Shown here in pieces: positions 35,307 to 44,296 of a DNA stretch of 64,000 nucleotides. The notes under the pieces are model-generated. The model did no database searches, had not been told where the DNA came from, and saw only the letters and a program-made list of their open reading frames with translations. A program made the translations under genes and the position numbers. The stretch lies in assembly GCA_951812795.1 (NCBI GenBank), contig OX638325.1, positions 62,001 to 126,000 of the forward strand. The letters are read 5' to 3'. This stretch comes from an uncultured Dehalococcoidia bacterium (GTDB taxonomy: Bacteria > Chloroflexota > Dehalococcoidia > Lucifugimonadales > Lucifugimonadaceae). Within the stretch, counting starts at the first letter, position 1. Each line of letters opens with the position of its first letter.

Positions 35307-36414
35307 CGGGACCCGTTTCGTTGTGCAGGTGGCAAGCGACGCGCCAGTTCGCTTGGATCGCAATGTCGACTGGATCGGTGTCTAGGCAGACATCCATCGC
35401 CGATGGGCAGCGAGGATAGAAAGCGCAACCTGAAGGTAGATTCAACAGACGAGGGGGCATACCCGGAATTCCAACGAACTCCTTCTTTTCGCTGAATGAT
35501 GGCAAGCTTTCAATGAGGAGCTTGGTATACGGATGTTGAGGGTCCTCGAAAATCTCCTCGACCGGTCCCAATTCGACCAATCGACCGGCGTACATGACGC
35601 CGATGGTGTCGGCGAACTGCGCCACCAATCCCATATCGTGACCGACGAGAATAACGGCTGCGTCGATGCCGGACTGGAGTTTCCCCAACGTCTGCATGAT
35701 CTGGCGTTGGACGACGACGTCGAGGGCGCTGGTTGGTTCATCCGCCAAAATTACTTTTGGCGAGAGGCATGTCGCGATTGCCAACACTGCGCGTTGTTTC
35801 ATGCCACCGCTGAGCTCGTGTGGATACATTGTCGCGACCGATGGAGCAAGTCCAACGTTGGTGAGCAAGTCAGCGACTTTGTCGCGTAGCTCCGAACGGG
35901 TCGGTTTTCGCAGAAGTGCGCCATCGGCGTTAGCTTCCATGACTTCCGACCGCCCTGACCCAACGGAATTTCCAACTGAATCTTCAACAATGTGGTCCAA
36001 GATGCCGTCGATGATTTGTTTCTCGATTCGGATGACCGGGTTCAACGAGTTCATCGCGCCCTGTGGCACGAGTGCGATCTCGGCGAGTCTGGCGCGCCGC
36101 ATCTCGTATTCGTCCAACTGCAAAAGATCACGACCACTCAACGTGATGCTGCCGGATACGATCTTGCCTGGAGGCCGCGTCATCCGCATCAGGGCGGTAG
36201 CCATGGTGCTTTTGCCGCTACCCGATTCGCCGACTAGGGCGAGTCGTTCGCCAGCCCGCAGATCGAATGAGACGCCGTTGACAGCTTTGACATCGCCTGT
36301 CTCCGTCTCGTAGTAGACGTGGAGGTCTTCAACTCGCAATGCGACCTCGTCGGAAAGCACTCGACTTGTACTTTGAGATGCGTCAGCGAAGGTTTGATTT
36401 GTTGCCGTTGTCAT
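35299..36414 (-). CDS. ABC importer ATPase, DppD/OppD type (cluster C)
   Basis: A 371-residue ATPase. Walker A is GESGSGKST, the signature LSGGMKQRA and Walker B VILADEPTSALD. The C-terminal cysteine motif is GCAFYPRCPSAMDVC. Compared with the cluster A protein it has an insert of about 25 residues (SVGNSVGSGRSEVMEANADG) between the Q-loop and signature regions. The ATG at 36414 is preferred to the frame-opening start at 36483, which adds an unconserved basic stretch. It forms a two-gene operon with the DppF-type gene, and both face away from the cluster C permeases. Confidence 0.92.
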   Translation of the reverse strand: MTTATNQTFADASQSTSRVLSDEVALRVEDLHVYYETETGDVKAVNGVSFDLRAGERLALVGESGSGKSTMATALMRMTRPPGKIVSGSITLSGRDLLQLDEYEMRRARLAEIALVPQGAMNSLNPVIRIEKQIIDGILDHIVEDSVGNSVGSGRSEVMEANADGALLRKPTRSELRDKVADLLTNVGLAPSVATMYPHELSGGMKQRAVLAIATCLSPKVILADEPTSALDVVVQRQIMQTLGKLQSGIDAAVILVGHDMGLVAQFADTIGVMYAGRLVELGPVEEIFEDPQHPYTKLLIESLPSFSEKKEFVGIPGMPPRLLNLPSGCAFYPRCPSAMDVCLDTDPVDIAIQANWRVACHLHNETGPDG

Positions 36415-36597
36415 GGTGGAACGAAGGTGGATTCGTAACTTGCTGTGCGCAGTATACAACCTCTGCCATTTTCCCTTGTCCAATTGCTACCTGTGGATTG
36501 ATCGGAGGGTCGCATTGGACGCACATGCGGAATGATTTCGGAGGCGAGTGGACTGTGCATTATTATGAGATTCAAGTTACAGGAGCCTCATTTACGC

Positions 36598-36861
36598 ATG
36601 AACAGATTACACATCCCAAACGAATTCGTCGAGTGGGTATTCATCATCGTCGGCGTGACCATCGCGGGTTTGGTCGGCGCCGGCCTCAAGACTTGGCTCG
36701 ACAGCGCATTGGACGGATCGGGCGTTGAAGGTTGGGCTCCAGGTGTTGCTGCGCTGGTGGCCTTTTTTCTCATCGCCGCACCGTTTTACTACTGGACTAG
36801 CCGAAGCGCGCGAGCGCGTGGCGAGCCGACGTCCGAACAGGTTCCCGACGCCGACGAATAA
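36598..36861 (+). CDS. Small two-helix membrane protein
   Basis: About 87 residues that I cannot assign to a family. Two hydrophobic segments are clear, roughly residues 13-30 (VFIIVGVTIAGLVGAG) and 48-65 (GVAALVAFFLIAAPFYYW), followed by a basic then acidic tail. The ATG at 36598 is favoured by AGGAG some 13 bases upstream, though an ATG at 36565 is also in frame. It stands between the cluster C ATPases and the oxidoreductase gene. Confidence 0.6.
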   Translation: MNRLHIPNEFVEWVFIIVGVTIAGLVGAGLKTWLDSALDGSGVEGWAPGVAALVAFFLIAAPFYYWTSRSARARGEPTSEQVPDADE

Positions 36862-36918
36862 TCCTGACGCGGAACACTTACCTCGACCCAAAACAATGTG
36901 GAATTTGCCGAATTAACC

Positions 36919-37929
36919 ATGCCCGAATCAGTCAATCGCAGTTGGACAATAGCGAACCGCCCTTACGGATATCCGAAAGAGAGCGACTTCGCGATCTCTG
37001 AGACCGAGGTCGAAGACCCCAAGCACGGCGAGATCCTCGTCCGCACCCTCTACCTATCTCTTGACCCGTACATGAGGGGACGCCTGCGAGACCGCCGATC
37101 TTACGCGGTTCCAGTGGGAATCGGTGATGTGATGGTTGGTGAAGGTGTGGGCCGAGTGATCGCTTCGCAATCTAAAGATGTCGCGGTCGGGGATATCGTG
37201 GCGTGTCAGATCGGTTGGCAAGAGTACGCCGTGGTTCCAGCGCATACGGCTCGCGTCGTGGATCCATCGATGGCGCCGATTTCAACCGCTTTGGGCGTTA
37301 CCGGTATGCCGGGATTGACTGCGTATCACGGACTTTTGGCGGTTGGAAGGCCGCGTCCCGGGGACACTGTCTTAGTTTCAGCCGCGTCGGGTGCCGTCGG
37401 CGCAGTTGTCGGACAGATCGCGAAAATGAATGGATGCCGGGTGATCGGAACTGTGGGTTCGCAGCAAAAATCCGACTACTGCATTCAAGAGTTAGGTTAC
37501 GACGCAGTTATCAACTACAAGACTGACGACGTGTTCGCTCGATTGGCTGAATCAGCGCCTAATGGTGTCGACATCTATTTCGACAACGTTGGAGGCACAG
37601 TGACCGATGCGGCAATCGAAAACTTGGCGTTGCGAGGGCGGGTGTTGGTGTGCGGTCAAATCTCGCAGTACAACCTCGAAGAACCCGAGATGGCGCCGCG
37701 CAATTTGTGGAACCTGATCACGAAACAGGCCCGGATCGAAGGGTTCTTGGTTTTCAATTTCCAAAACGATCACGACGTCGCACGGGCACGATTGGCGTCA
37801 TGGGTGCGTGACGGTTCCTTGAAGTACCGCGAGGACATCGTAGACGGATTCGAGCAGGCGCCTCGAGCCTTCATCGGATTGATGAACGGAGCCAACTTCG
37901 GCAAGTTGCTAGTCAAGATGTCCGATTGA
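36919..37929 (+). CDS. NADP-dependent medium-chain oxidoreductase (PTGR/CurA-like)
   Basis: A 336-residue zinc-independent member of the MDR superfamily. NRSWTIANRPYGYPKESDF and SLDPYMRGR mark the leukotriene B4 dehydrogenase/prostaglandin reductase branch. The nucleotide-binding AASGAVGAVVGQIAKMNGCRVIG follows mid-protein and DIYFDNVGG near residue 220. These enzymes reduce the C=C bond of alpha,beta-unsaturated ketones or aldehydes, often for detoxification. The ATG at 36919 matches the family N-terminus better than the GTG at 36898. Confidence 0.9.
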   Translation: MPESVNRSWTIANRPYGYPKESDFAISETEVEDPKHGEILVRTLYLSLDPYMRGRLRDRRSYAVPVGIGDVMVGEGVGRVIASQSKDVAVGDIVACQIGWQEYAVVPAHTARVVDPSMAPISTALGVTGMPGLTAYHGLLAVGRPRPGDTVLVSAASGAVGAVVGQIAKMNGCRVIGTVGSQQKSDYCIQELGYDAVINYKTDDVFARLAESAPNGVDIYFDNVGGTVTDAAIENLALRGRVLVCGQISQYNLEEPEMAPRNLWNLITKQARIEGFLVFNFQNDHDVARARLASWVRDGSLKYREDIVDGFEQAPRAFIGLMNGANFGKLLVKMSD

Positions 37930-37990
37930 TGGTTGTGTGGCGCCGAACGAGGTAAACTCAACCTCGTCTGCACGATCGGCGTTGATGATG

Positions 37991-37996
37991 CATAAT
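37991..37996 (+). promoter_or_regulatory. -10 element of the tRNA-Gly gene
   Basis: CATAAT ends 14 bases before the mature tRNA start, a fitting distance for a tRNA promoter. No good -35 is visible at 16-18 bases upstream. Confidence 0.4.
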
Positions 37997-38009
37997 CGTT
38001 AACTATCGA

Positions 38010-38084
38010 GCGGAAGTAGCTCAGTGGTAGAGCATCTCCTTGCCAAGGAGAAGGCCGCGGGTTCGAATCCCGTCTTCCGCTCCA
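38010..38084 (+). tRNA. tRNA-Gly (GCC)
   Basis: The acceptor stem GCGGAAG pairs with CTTCCGC, the D-arm has AGCTCAGTGGTAGAGC, and the T-arm has GGTTCGAATCC. The anticodon stem TCTCC/GGAGA encloses TTGCCAA, with GCC at 38042-38044, which reads glycine codons GGC/GGU. The CCA end is encoded at 38082-38084. Confidence 0.97.
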
Positions 38085-38136
38085 TCCTCTCTTCCCAAAC
38101 TCCGTGTTCTAATGTCGATTGGCGACTCGTGAAGAA

Positions 38137-38970
38137 TCATTGGTCGAATTCTGGCATGATACCTTCGGCTGCGTCCGCGGCGATTTGTCGTTGCTGTTCG
38201 GTGAACGACTCGTCGCCGGCGATCCAGCGCAGATAGTCGGGATGGGTCTCGCTCAGGTCATACAGCGTGTGTCCGCGGTAACGTCCAAAGTTGATTAACG
38301 GGTCGCCTTCGTCCGACAGCGTGAAACGCCCTTCATCATCGATGTGACGCTCGAACGAATCACCCGTCGCCCACCGTTCTAACGAAACAGGGTCGTCCGG
38401 CAGGCCTGCGTGTTGCGTGAGTTGGCCGTAGATGATCGCTTTGATTGCGTTCACCGTAACTTCGTCTTCTGTGGTTCGGACAAATTCTCCGCCAACAAAC
38501 CGCTGGTATGCGCCCGCGAAATCTCGAGGTTCGAGTTTGTGGTAGATTTGCATAGCATCAACGATGACTCGCTCATTTATGTCGAAGTCGAAGCCGGCGA
38601 ATTCGAATTCTTGCCGCAACACGCGCACGTGGAAACGCCGTATCCCGAAACCTGCGAGATCGCAGTCGTTCAGGTATTCATACAACGCCTTTGCGTAGAC
38701 TGCGAACGGTCTGGCATCGGCCACGTCTTCATCCGAAATGCCGTGGAAATTGGTGGCCCCGGGCGAGATTGGAGAGTTTGGGTTGATGACCTGAGAACGG
38801 AACTGCTCAGTGCCGTCGGGTTCGACCCGGAGCGTGGTTAGCTTTACGATGCGAGCAGTTCGGTGGTCAGGCCCGGTGGTCTGTATGTCGAGGAAAACGA
38901 TCGGACGCTCAAGGCTGAGCGGGAACTCGCTATTCGTGTTGGTTGCCGGGATGTGTTCTTCTGATGCCAT
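38137..38970 (-). CDS. DnaQ-fold exonuclease-like protein with degenerate active site
   Basis: 277 residues. Residues about 22-182 have the DEDDh exonuclease fold (epsilon/RNase T/exonuclease X type), and about 220-250 match the small C-terminal module of exonuclease X (INFGRYRGHTLYDL, YLRWIAGDE). The catalytic acids are largely gone. Exo I reads D28-I-Q30 instead of DxE, Exo II ends F-H114 where FD is expected, and in Exo III the expected H and D are E168 and N174 (TEDEVTVNA). HGISDEDV is kept. It is therefore probably a non-cleaving nucleic-acid or protein-binding relative. It lies between two tRNA genes and is monocistronic. Confidence 0.82.
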   Translation of the reverse strand: MASEEHIPATNTNSEFPLSLERPIVFLDIQTTGPDHRTARIVKLTTLRVEPDGTEQFRSQVINPNSPISPGATNFHGISDEDVADARPFAVYAKALYEYLNDCDLAGFGIRRFHVRVLRQEFEFAGFDFDINERVIVDAMQIYHKLEPRDFAGAYQRFVGGEFVRTTEDEVTVNAIKAIIYGQLTQHAGLPDDPVSLERWATGDSFERHIDDEGRFTLSDEGDPLINFGRYRGHTLYDLSETHPDYLRWIAGDESFTEQQRQIAADAAEGIMPEFDQ

Positions 38971-39092
38971 CGAAAATCACATTATTCGAGTTTCGAAAAC
39001 CTTTGGAAATAGGTTAATCATCAGCGGTTCGAATCGCAATCGCTGATGGCGAGCGCACGGCCTTGCGAGGCGAGCATTTCCGTCTCGCAGTT

Positions 39093-39098
39093 TAGAAT
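39093..39098 (+). promoter_or_regulatory. -10 element of the tRNA-Leu gene
   Basis: TAGAAT (five of six) lies 14 bases before the mature tRNA, the same geometry as for tRNA-Gly. A convincing -35 is not visible. Confidence 0.42.
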
Positions 39099-39112
39099 TA
39101 AGGCATTGGATT

Positions 39113-39198
<86 letters not shown>

Positions 39199-39281
39199 GA
39201 GAACGGTGATTACCACCTCGTACCCAAAAACACGCGATGATGGACGGTGCGCGCCGACGAACGAATGTCGGGGTAGACGAG

Positions 39282-39357
39282 TGGTGCCGAGGGGCGGACT
39301 CGAACCGCCGACACATGGATTTTCAGTCCATTGCTCTACCAGCTGAGCTACCTCGGC
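39282..39357 (-). tRNA. tRNA-Phe (GAA)
   Basis: On the minus strand the acceptor GCCGAGG pairs with CCTCGGC. The D-arm contains TAGCTCAGCTGGTAGA, the anticodon stem ATGGA/TCCAT encloses CTGAAAA with GAA (complement of 39322-39324), and the T-arm is GGCGGTTCGAGTCCGCC. CCA is encoded. It is convergent with tRNA-Leu across 83 bases; I see nothing else in that gap. Confidence 0.97.
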
Positions 39358-39391
39358 AAGGCACTTAGTCACTATTTTATCTTTGCGCCGC

Positions 39392-39400
39392 TGGTATAAT
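39392..39400 (+). promoter_or_regulatory. Extended -10 promoter for the Pta-like gene
   Basis: TGGTATAAT is a perfect -10 hexamer with the TGn extension, about 50 bases upstream of the start at 39451. The -35 region is weak, which is tolerable for an extended -10 promoter. Confidence 0.55.
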
Positions 39401-39450
39401 CCATATCGCTATCGAGTCGCTTCCATGACTGCCCAAAGATAACCGCCTGA

Positions 39451-40362
39451 GTGCCACATATGCCGTCAATCATCATCTCGTCAATCAGCGAATCTGCGGG
39501 CAAATCAGCACTTGCTGCTGCGACCATTTCCCGATTGCGTCATGACGGAGTAGACGTTGTTTCGTCGGTGGATACCGGCGAGCTTTTCTCGGAAGACGGC
39601 GGTGTCGAGCTGGTCGCATCAGACGACATCGATGCATCGTCAGGTTCGGTATCGATAATTGAGGGATCGACCGGCGAACCAGAGGCGGACGTAGCGATGG
39701 CGGAGAAGTTGGATGCCAACATTGTGTTGGTCGCCGGATTGGATGAGGATGTTGGTGCCACAGCGCCAGGATATGGCCCGCGATTGTCGGGCATAGTTTT
39801 GAACAAGGTGCCTCGATATCGTGAAGTCCATGCTGAGAGAATCCTGGCTTCACTTTCCAGTGACGGCTTCAGGTGTTTCGGTTGGATACCGGAGGATCGA
39901 CGGCTTGCCGCGAACACGGTCGAATCGGTGATCGCCCATTTAGAAGGGCGGCTGGCTTTCGACATCAACACGACGACCGAGTTGGTCGATAACGTGTTGA
40001 TCGGCGGTTTGGTTCTCGATTGGGGGCCGTTCTATTTCCGTTCTCAAGACAACACCTGCGTCGTAGTGCGCGGTGGACGGCCAGACGTGCAGATAGCCGC
40101 TTTGCAAAGCGAGACCACTAGAGCGATGGTTCTGACGGGTGGCGACAAGCCGATCGATTATGTCTTCTACGAAGCCCGAACTAAACGCATACCGTTGATT
40201 GTGGTTGACGAGGACACGCAATCTACGATGGCGGCGCTTGACGCATTGACGCCGGCCGGTTTCACGCACCCGGATAAACTGAGTCGGATGAGTGAATTAA
40301 TCGCCGAACAGGCGATTATCGAACCGATTCTGGACCTCGTTGCGCAACCTCCGACACGCTGA
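39451..40362 (+). CDS. Phosphotransacetylase N-terminal-like protein (P-loop plus DRTGG domain)
   Basis: 303 residues. The N-terminal half resembles the dethiobiotin-synthetase-like P-loop region found before phosphotransacetylases, with SISESAGKSALAAA near residue 10. The second half is a DRTGG-type domain (ELVDNVLIGGL, DNTCVVVRGGRPDVQIAAL, AMVLTGG). No phosphotransacetylase catalytic domain follows. Stand-alone proteins of this layout are known in Chloroflexota, cyanobacteria and archaea and may sense nucleotides or regulate, but the function is unproven. The start is GTG at 39451 or the ATG at 39460. Confidence 0.8.
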   Translation: MPHMPSIIISSISESAGKSALAAATISRLRHDGVDVVSSVDTGELFSEDGGVELVASDDIDASSGSVSIIEGSTGEPEADVAMAEKLDANIVLVAGLDEDVGATAPGYGPRLSGIVLNKVPRYREVHAERILASLSSDGFRCFGWIPEDRRLAANTVESVIAHLEGRLAFDINTTTELVDNVLIGGLVLDWGPFYFRSQDNTCVVVRGGRPDVQIAALQSETTRAMVLTGGDKPIDYVFYEARTKRIPLIVVDEDTQSTMAALDALTPAGFTHPDKLSRMSELIAEQAIIEPILDLVAQPPTR

Positions 40363-40388
40363 TCCTCCATTGGGAAGGAGCAGCAAGT

Positions 40389-41207
40389 ATGTCGATGCCG
40401 CGTGAGACGTATCTGCATGGTCATCATCGCACCGTAATCTCGGCCCACTCTGCACGCACCGCAGACGATGCGGCGGCGTTTCTATTGCCGTATCTGCAAC
40501 CCGGGATGTCAGTGCTCGATTTCGGTTGCGGGCCGGGCACAATTACCGTCGGTCTTGCAGACGCGGTAGGCGATACAGGGTCGGTTCTCGGTATCGACGT
40601 ATCAGACGGATTGCGCGGCGAATGGGCTAAGCGCCTCGAAGAATCGGGACATGCGGGCCTGGAGTTTCGCGTCGACGACATCTACGAGACCGAACTCGAG
40701 AAGAACCAGTTCGATGTTGTTTATGCGCACCAGGTATTGCAACATCTTGGGGATCCTGTAAGCGCACTCAGCGCGGCAACCCAATTGGCCAAGCGAGGCG
40801 GATTGGTGGGAGTGCGGGAGGTCGATTGGGGAACCTTCGCCGCGCATCCGGATTCATCGGCGCTCAGAGATTTTCGAGAGGTGTATGATGCGGTGGCAAT
40901 ACGCAATGGGGGAACTCCGCATGCGGGTCGGCACATGCTGGAGTGGATGGAATCGACCGGGTTGTTGGACGACATCCGCATCACGACCAGCACATGGACG
41001 TTTTACGACGATGGCGGAAAGACGTGGTGGGGCGATCAGTGGTCGCAGAGAATGTTGCATTCTGAAATCGCGGTCAAGGCGATTGAATACGGTGTAGCGA
41101 CCCAATCCGAACTGGAGACCATCTCAAGGGGTTGGATCGAGTGGAAAAACGCGTTCGGCTCTGTCGCATGCTTCACGCATTTCGAGGGACTGGCGCGTAG
41201 CCGTTGA
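40389..41207 (+). CDS. Class I SAM-dependent methyltransferase
   Basis: A 272-residue methyltransferase with SAM-binding motif I VLDFGCGPG at residues 42-50, an acidic residue after the second strand (GIDVSDGL) and a post-I DDIYETELEKNQFDVVYAHQVLQHL segment. It resembles UbiE/methyltransferase-11 proteins acting on small molecules. The substrate is unknown. AAGGAG precedes the ATG at good spacing, and it begins 26 bases after the Pta-like gene, so the two may be co-transcribed. Confidence 0.87.
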   Translation: MSMPRETYLHGHHRTVISAHSARTADDAAAFLLPYLQPGMSVLDFGCGPGTITVGLADAVGDTGSVLGIDVSDGLRGEWAKRLEESGHAGLEFRVDDIYETELEKNQFDVVYAHQVLQHLGDPVSALSAATQLAKRGGLVGVREVDWGTFAAHPDSSALRDFREVYDAVAIRNGGTPHAGRHMLEWMESTGLLDDIRITTSTWTFYDDGGKTWWGDQWSQRMLHSEIAVKAIEYGVATQSELETISRGWIEWKNAFGSVACFTHFEGLARSR

Positions 41208-41329
41208 CGCGTGACTGGTGATTTCACGGCGTTTACGCGGAACGTATTCACGCCTTCGTTGATCGTTGCGTAGAATATGTGAAACTTGTTCTAACATTTG
41301 GTTATTGACACACTGAAAACCCGAATCGA

Positions 41330-43693
41330 ATGACGACTCTTACGACAAATCCGGAAGCTGTTCTAGAGGGACTCTCCGACGCGCAGCGCGCCGCGGCTTC
41401 CTACATCGACGGTCCGTTGATCATCGTCGCTGGACCGGGCAGCGGAAAAACGCGGGTGATGTCGCATAGGATGGCGTACATCCTGGCGACGGGAGTTGCG
41501 CCGTGGCGGGCCATGGGCGTTACTTTTACGAACAAGGCGGCGGCTGAGTTGCGCCAGAGATGCGATGCGTTGGCGAGCCAATTCGTTCCCAACGCGGCCG
41601 AGACGAATGTCAGTACCTTTCACTCGTTCGGCGCTCGCTTCCTTCGCATCCACCATGACGCAGCCGGATTAGGGCGAGACTTCACGATCTACGACCGCGA
41701 CGACCAAGAGCGAATGTTGAAATTGATCTTGGCCGACATGGAGGTTGAAGCGAAGGTCGGTGAGGTGCTGGCCGACATCGGCAAAGCCAAGAACAACAAC
41801 ATGTTGGCGGATGAGTTCGCCAGCACTGGGGTCGGTCATCGTCATGAGTTGCACGCCGAGATTTACACCAACTACGAGGCGGCGTTGCGGCGTGGCAACG
41901 GCGTCGATTTTGATGACCTTTTACTCAAGCCATACCGCGTATTGATGAGCGAACCCGATATTCGTTACCGAATGCAAGATCGCTACCAACACATCATGGT
42001 TGACGAGTTCCAAGATACGAACGCGTTGCAGTTCGAGTTGGTTCGAGTTCTGGGCGACGTTCACCGCAACATATGCGTGGTGGGAGACCCCGATCAATCG
42101 ATCTACTCATGGCGCAATGCCAAGCCCGAAAATATGGAACGTTTGGCCGAAGTGCTGGATGGATGCAAAGTCTTTGAGTTGAGCGAGTCGTATCGATCGA
42201 CCAAGACGATCATCGCCGCCGCATCAGGCTTGATCGCACACAACAAACGCGCCATCGAGCGTGTTCTCTTCACCAACAACGAGGAGGGTGAGCCGGTAGA
42301 GATCGGGGTCACCGAACACCCGGAGCATGAGGCTTCGGTGATATTGGACGCGGTTGAACGTCGGCTCAGGCCGAAAACTGGGGGAGACGGTCCTAAAGAA
42401 GCACAGTTACGCGGCGATCTGGACCGCTTCGCCGTCTTGTATCGCACGAACGCGCAGTCTCGGGCGATTGAGACAGAGTGCAGTCGGAGGGGCGTGCAGT
42501 ACCGGCTCATCGGCGGTGTCAGGTTCTACGAGCGTCGCGAGATCAAGGACGCGTTGGCGCTTCTACGGATCGTCGTCAATCCGTCCGACGAGACCTCGTT
42601 GCGCCGGATCATCAACGTGCCCCCGCGCGGTATTGGGCCAGCAACGTTACGAAAACTCGAGGAACACAGCGTTTTCAAAAACGTCTCGCTCCTCGACACG
42701 ATACTGCTCGCCTCGGACCCATCTGCATCCCATCAACTCGCTTTGGGCAGAGTGGCATTAGGCAAAGTTCGATCATTTGCCGATTTTGTCGCGATGCTGA
42801 TCTCCAATTCCGAGAAACACTACCCCAGCGACCTGCTCGACTATGCATTGAAGGGCAGTGGTTACCGCGACTGGGTCAAAAAAGAGGAGGAGACGCGGCT
42901 CGAGCGTAATGAAAACTTGAAAGAGTTGGAGTCTCTGGCCGAGAACTATTCGGTTTCAGGCGATGGGATCGAGCCGCGGCAAGCTCTTTCTGATTTGTTG
43001 GAGCACACGTCGCTGTTCGCAAACGTAGATTCGATGGACGAGGGTCTCGGTGCCGACGAGACGAATATCGCGACGCCGAGCGAAACCACAGGTGCAATTA
43101 CGCTCATTACGTTGCATCAAGCCAAGGGGCTCGAGTTCGACACTGTCTTCATCGCTGGTGCGAACGAAGGGGTGTTGCCGCACGCCATGGCTTTGAATGT
43201 GCAATCCCAAGACGACTACCAAGCGGCATGCGGAGAGGAGCGCCGACTGATGTACGTCGGCATGACACGCGCCAAGCGCAATTTGCACATCACCTGGTCT
43301 TTGTTTACCTCATCTTCGTTGTATCGCCGCCAGAATGTGCCGTCACAGTTTCTGAAAGAGATACCGGAAGAGAACGTCAAAGAGGTCGAATACGCTCGAA
43401 ATCCAAGCCGATCGGCACCAACGCCGATAGCCTTTTCTTCGAGTTCGGGCATCGCGATTGACCGCCCTCGATTCGCTACTTCACGACGCGAGAAGTTCAC
43501 GGAACAGGGGATCGAAGACCTCCCGGTCGAGATCCAGTTCAAGGCTGGTCAACGAGTGAAACACAGCGCGTTTGGCACTGGCGTCGTGGTCAATTCACGG
43601 CCGGTTAACGGAGATCTACGGGTCACCGTTGCATTCTCGGAAGAAGGCGTCAAAATGCTGATGGCCAGCATGGCCGGGCTAGAGAAGGTCTAA
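41330..43693 (+). CDS. pcrA: UvrD/PcrA-type superfamily 1 DNA helicase
   Basis: A 787-residue 3'-5' DNA helicase for repair and replication-fork maintenance. Motifs in order: AGPGSGKT (Walker A at 37-41), TFTNKAA, VDEFQDTN, VGDPDQSIYSWRNA, ESYRST, LITLHQAKGLEFDTVF, RRLMYVGMTRAK. The last about 60 residues form the Tudor-like module (VKHSAFGTGVVV) known to bind RNA polymerase in PcrA. Length matches PcrA (about 720-780). The symbol pcrA is chosen over uvrD because of the C-terminal module and lineage. Confidence 0.93.
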   Translation: MTTLTTNPEAVLEGLSDAQRAAASYIDGPLIIVAGPGSGKTRVMSHRMAYILATGVAPWRAMGVTFTNKAAAELRQRCDALASQFVPNAAETNVSTFHSFGARFLRIHHDAAGLGRDFTIYDRDDQERMLKLILADMEVEAKVGEVLADIGKAKNNNMLADEFASTGVGHRHELHAEIYTNYEAALRRGNGVDFDDLLLKPYRVLMSEPDIRYRMQDRYQHIMVDEFQDTNALQFELVRVLGDVHRNICVVGDPDQSIYSWRNAKPENMERLAEVLDGCKVFELSESYRSTKTIIAAASGLIAHNKRAIERVLFTNNEEGEPVEIGVTEHPEHEASVILDAVERRLRPKTGGDGPKEAQLRGDLDRFAVLYRTNAQSRAIETECSRRGVQYRLIGGVRFYERREIKDALALLRIVVNPSDETSLRRIINVPPRGIGPATLRKLEEHSVFKNVSLLDTILLASDPSASHQLALGRVALGKVRSFADFVAMLISNSEKHYPSDLLDYALKGSGYRDWVKKEEETRLERNENLKELESLAENYSVSGDGIEPRQALSDLLEHTSLFANVDSMDEGLGADETNIATPSETTGAITLITLHQAKGLEFDTVFIAGANEGVLPHAMALNVQSQDDYQAACGEERRLMYVGMTRAKRNLHITWSLFTSSSLYRRQNVPSQFLKEIPEENVKEVEYARNPSRSAPTPIAFSSSSGIAIDRPRFATSRREKFTEQGIEDLPVEIQFKAGQRVKHSAFGTGVVVNSRPVNGDLRVTVAFSEEGVKMLMASMAGLEKV

Positions 43694-43705
43694 AAGGGCT
43701 TACCT

Positions 43706-44233
43706 TTGTTGGACCGCTTGCCAGATCGAACGTTTGTATTTGCCGTCATTGCGCTTTTATTGAGCATCGCCGCGTTTGCGTATCTAACGCTGTGGCCTTC
43801 GTTCGAGATTGTCGAAACCAATGCCGAAGGAATCGCCACGATTCGACTCGTCGGTATAGCTGAGGCCAATGGCCTCGTGGGTTTGTTATTCGCGTTGATC
43901 CCGGTCTTGATTACGCTCGGCGCCATACTCTCAGTGCCGCCCAGCGGTGATTCTGAACGCCGGCACAAGTTGAACCTGATTGTAGGAACGATTCTGCTGT
44001 GGGTGTTCATTGTTGCGTTTTCCGGAGACATCGGAATTTTTTACGTGCCGGCATCTACGATGTTGACATCGGTGGTGGTACTGATGCTGATACGCGACCG
44101 TGCGTGGGGCAAAACAGGAGCCCGCGAACGCTCGAAAACGGCCCGGGAGTTGCGCGAAGAAGCGGTTCGTCGGGCGAAGCGCTCAAGCAACCGCGTTGGA
44201 CGCCGCAGGGACGGAAGGCGTCGCCCTCGTTAG
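43706..44233 (+). CDS. Membrane protein of unknown function with basic tail
   Basis: 175 residues with four hydrophobic segments (about 10-30, 55-78, 90-110 and 116-134) and a strongly basic C-terminus (RRAKRSSNRVGRRRDGRRRPR). I recognise no family. The start is TTG at 43706 or 43709, 12 bases after the helicase stop, which suggests co-transcription. The basic tail would lie in the cytoplasm and could contact nucleic acid or lipid head groups. Confidence 0.65.
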   Translation: MLDRLPDRTFVFAVIALLLSIAAFAYLTLWPSFEIVETNAEGIATIRLVGIAEANGLVGLLFALIPVLITLGAILSVPPSGDSERRHKLNLIVGTILLWVFIVAFSGDIGIFYVPASTMLTSVVVLMLIRDRAWGKTGARERSKTARELREEAVRRAKRSSNRVGRRRDGRRRPR

Positions 44234-44296
44234 TTAAACTTGGTGAGTCGTGAACACCGATATCGTAGCAAAATCTAAGCACAGACTCGAGGTCCG

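Noticed and set aside
35666-36313. Plus-strand 215-residue frame opposite the DppD-type ATPase
   Set aside because: Serine/arginine-rich shadow with no family features; the minus-strand gene is certain.
41280-41300. LexA-like box (GAAACTTGTTCTA) upstream of the PcrA-type helicase
   Set aside because: Half-site spacing does not fit the GAAC-N4-GTTC pattern, so SOS control cannot be supported.
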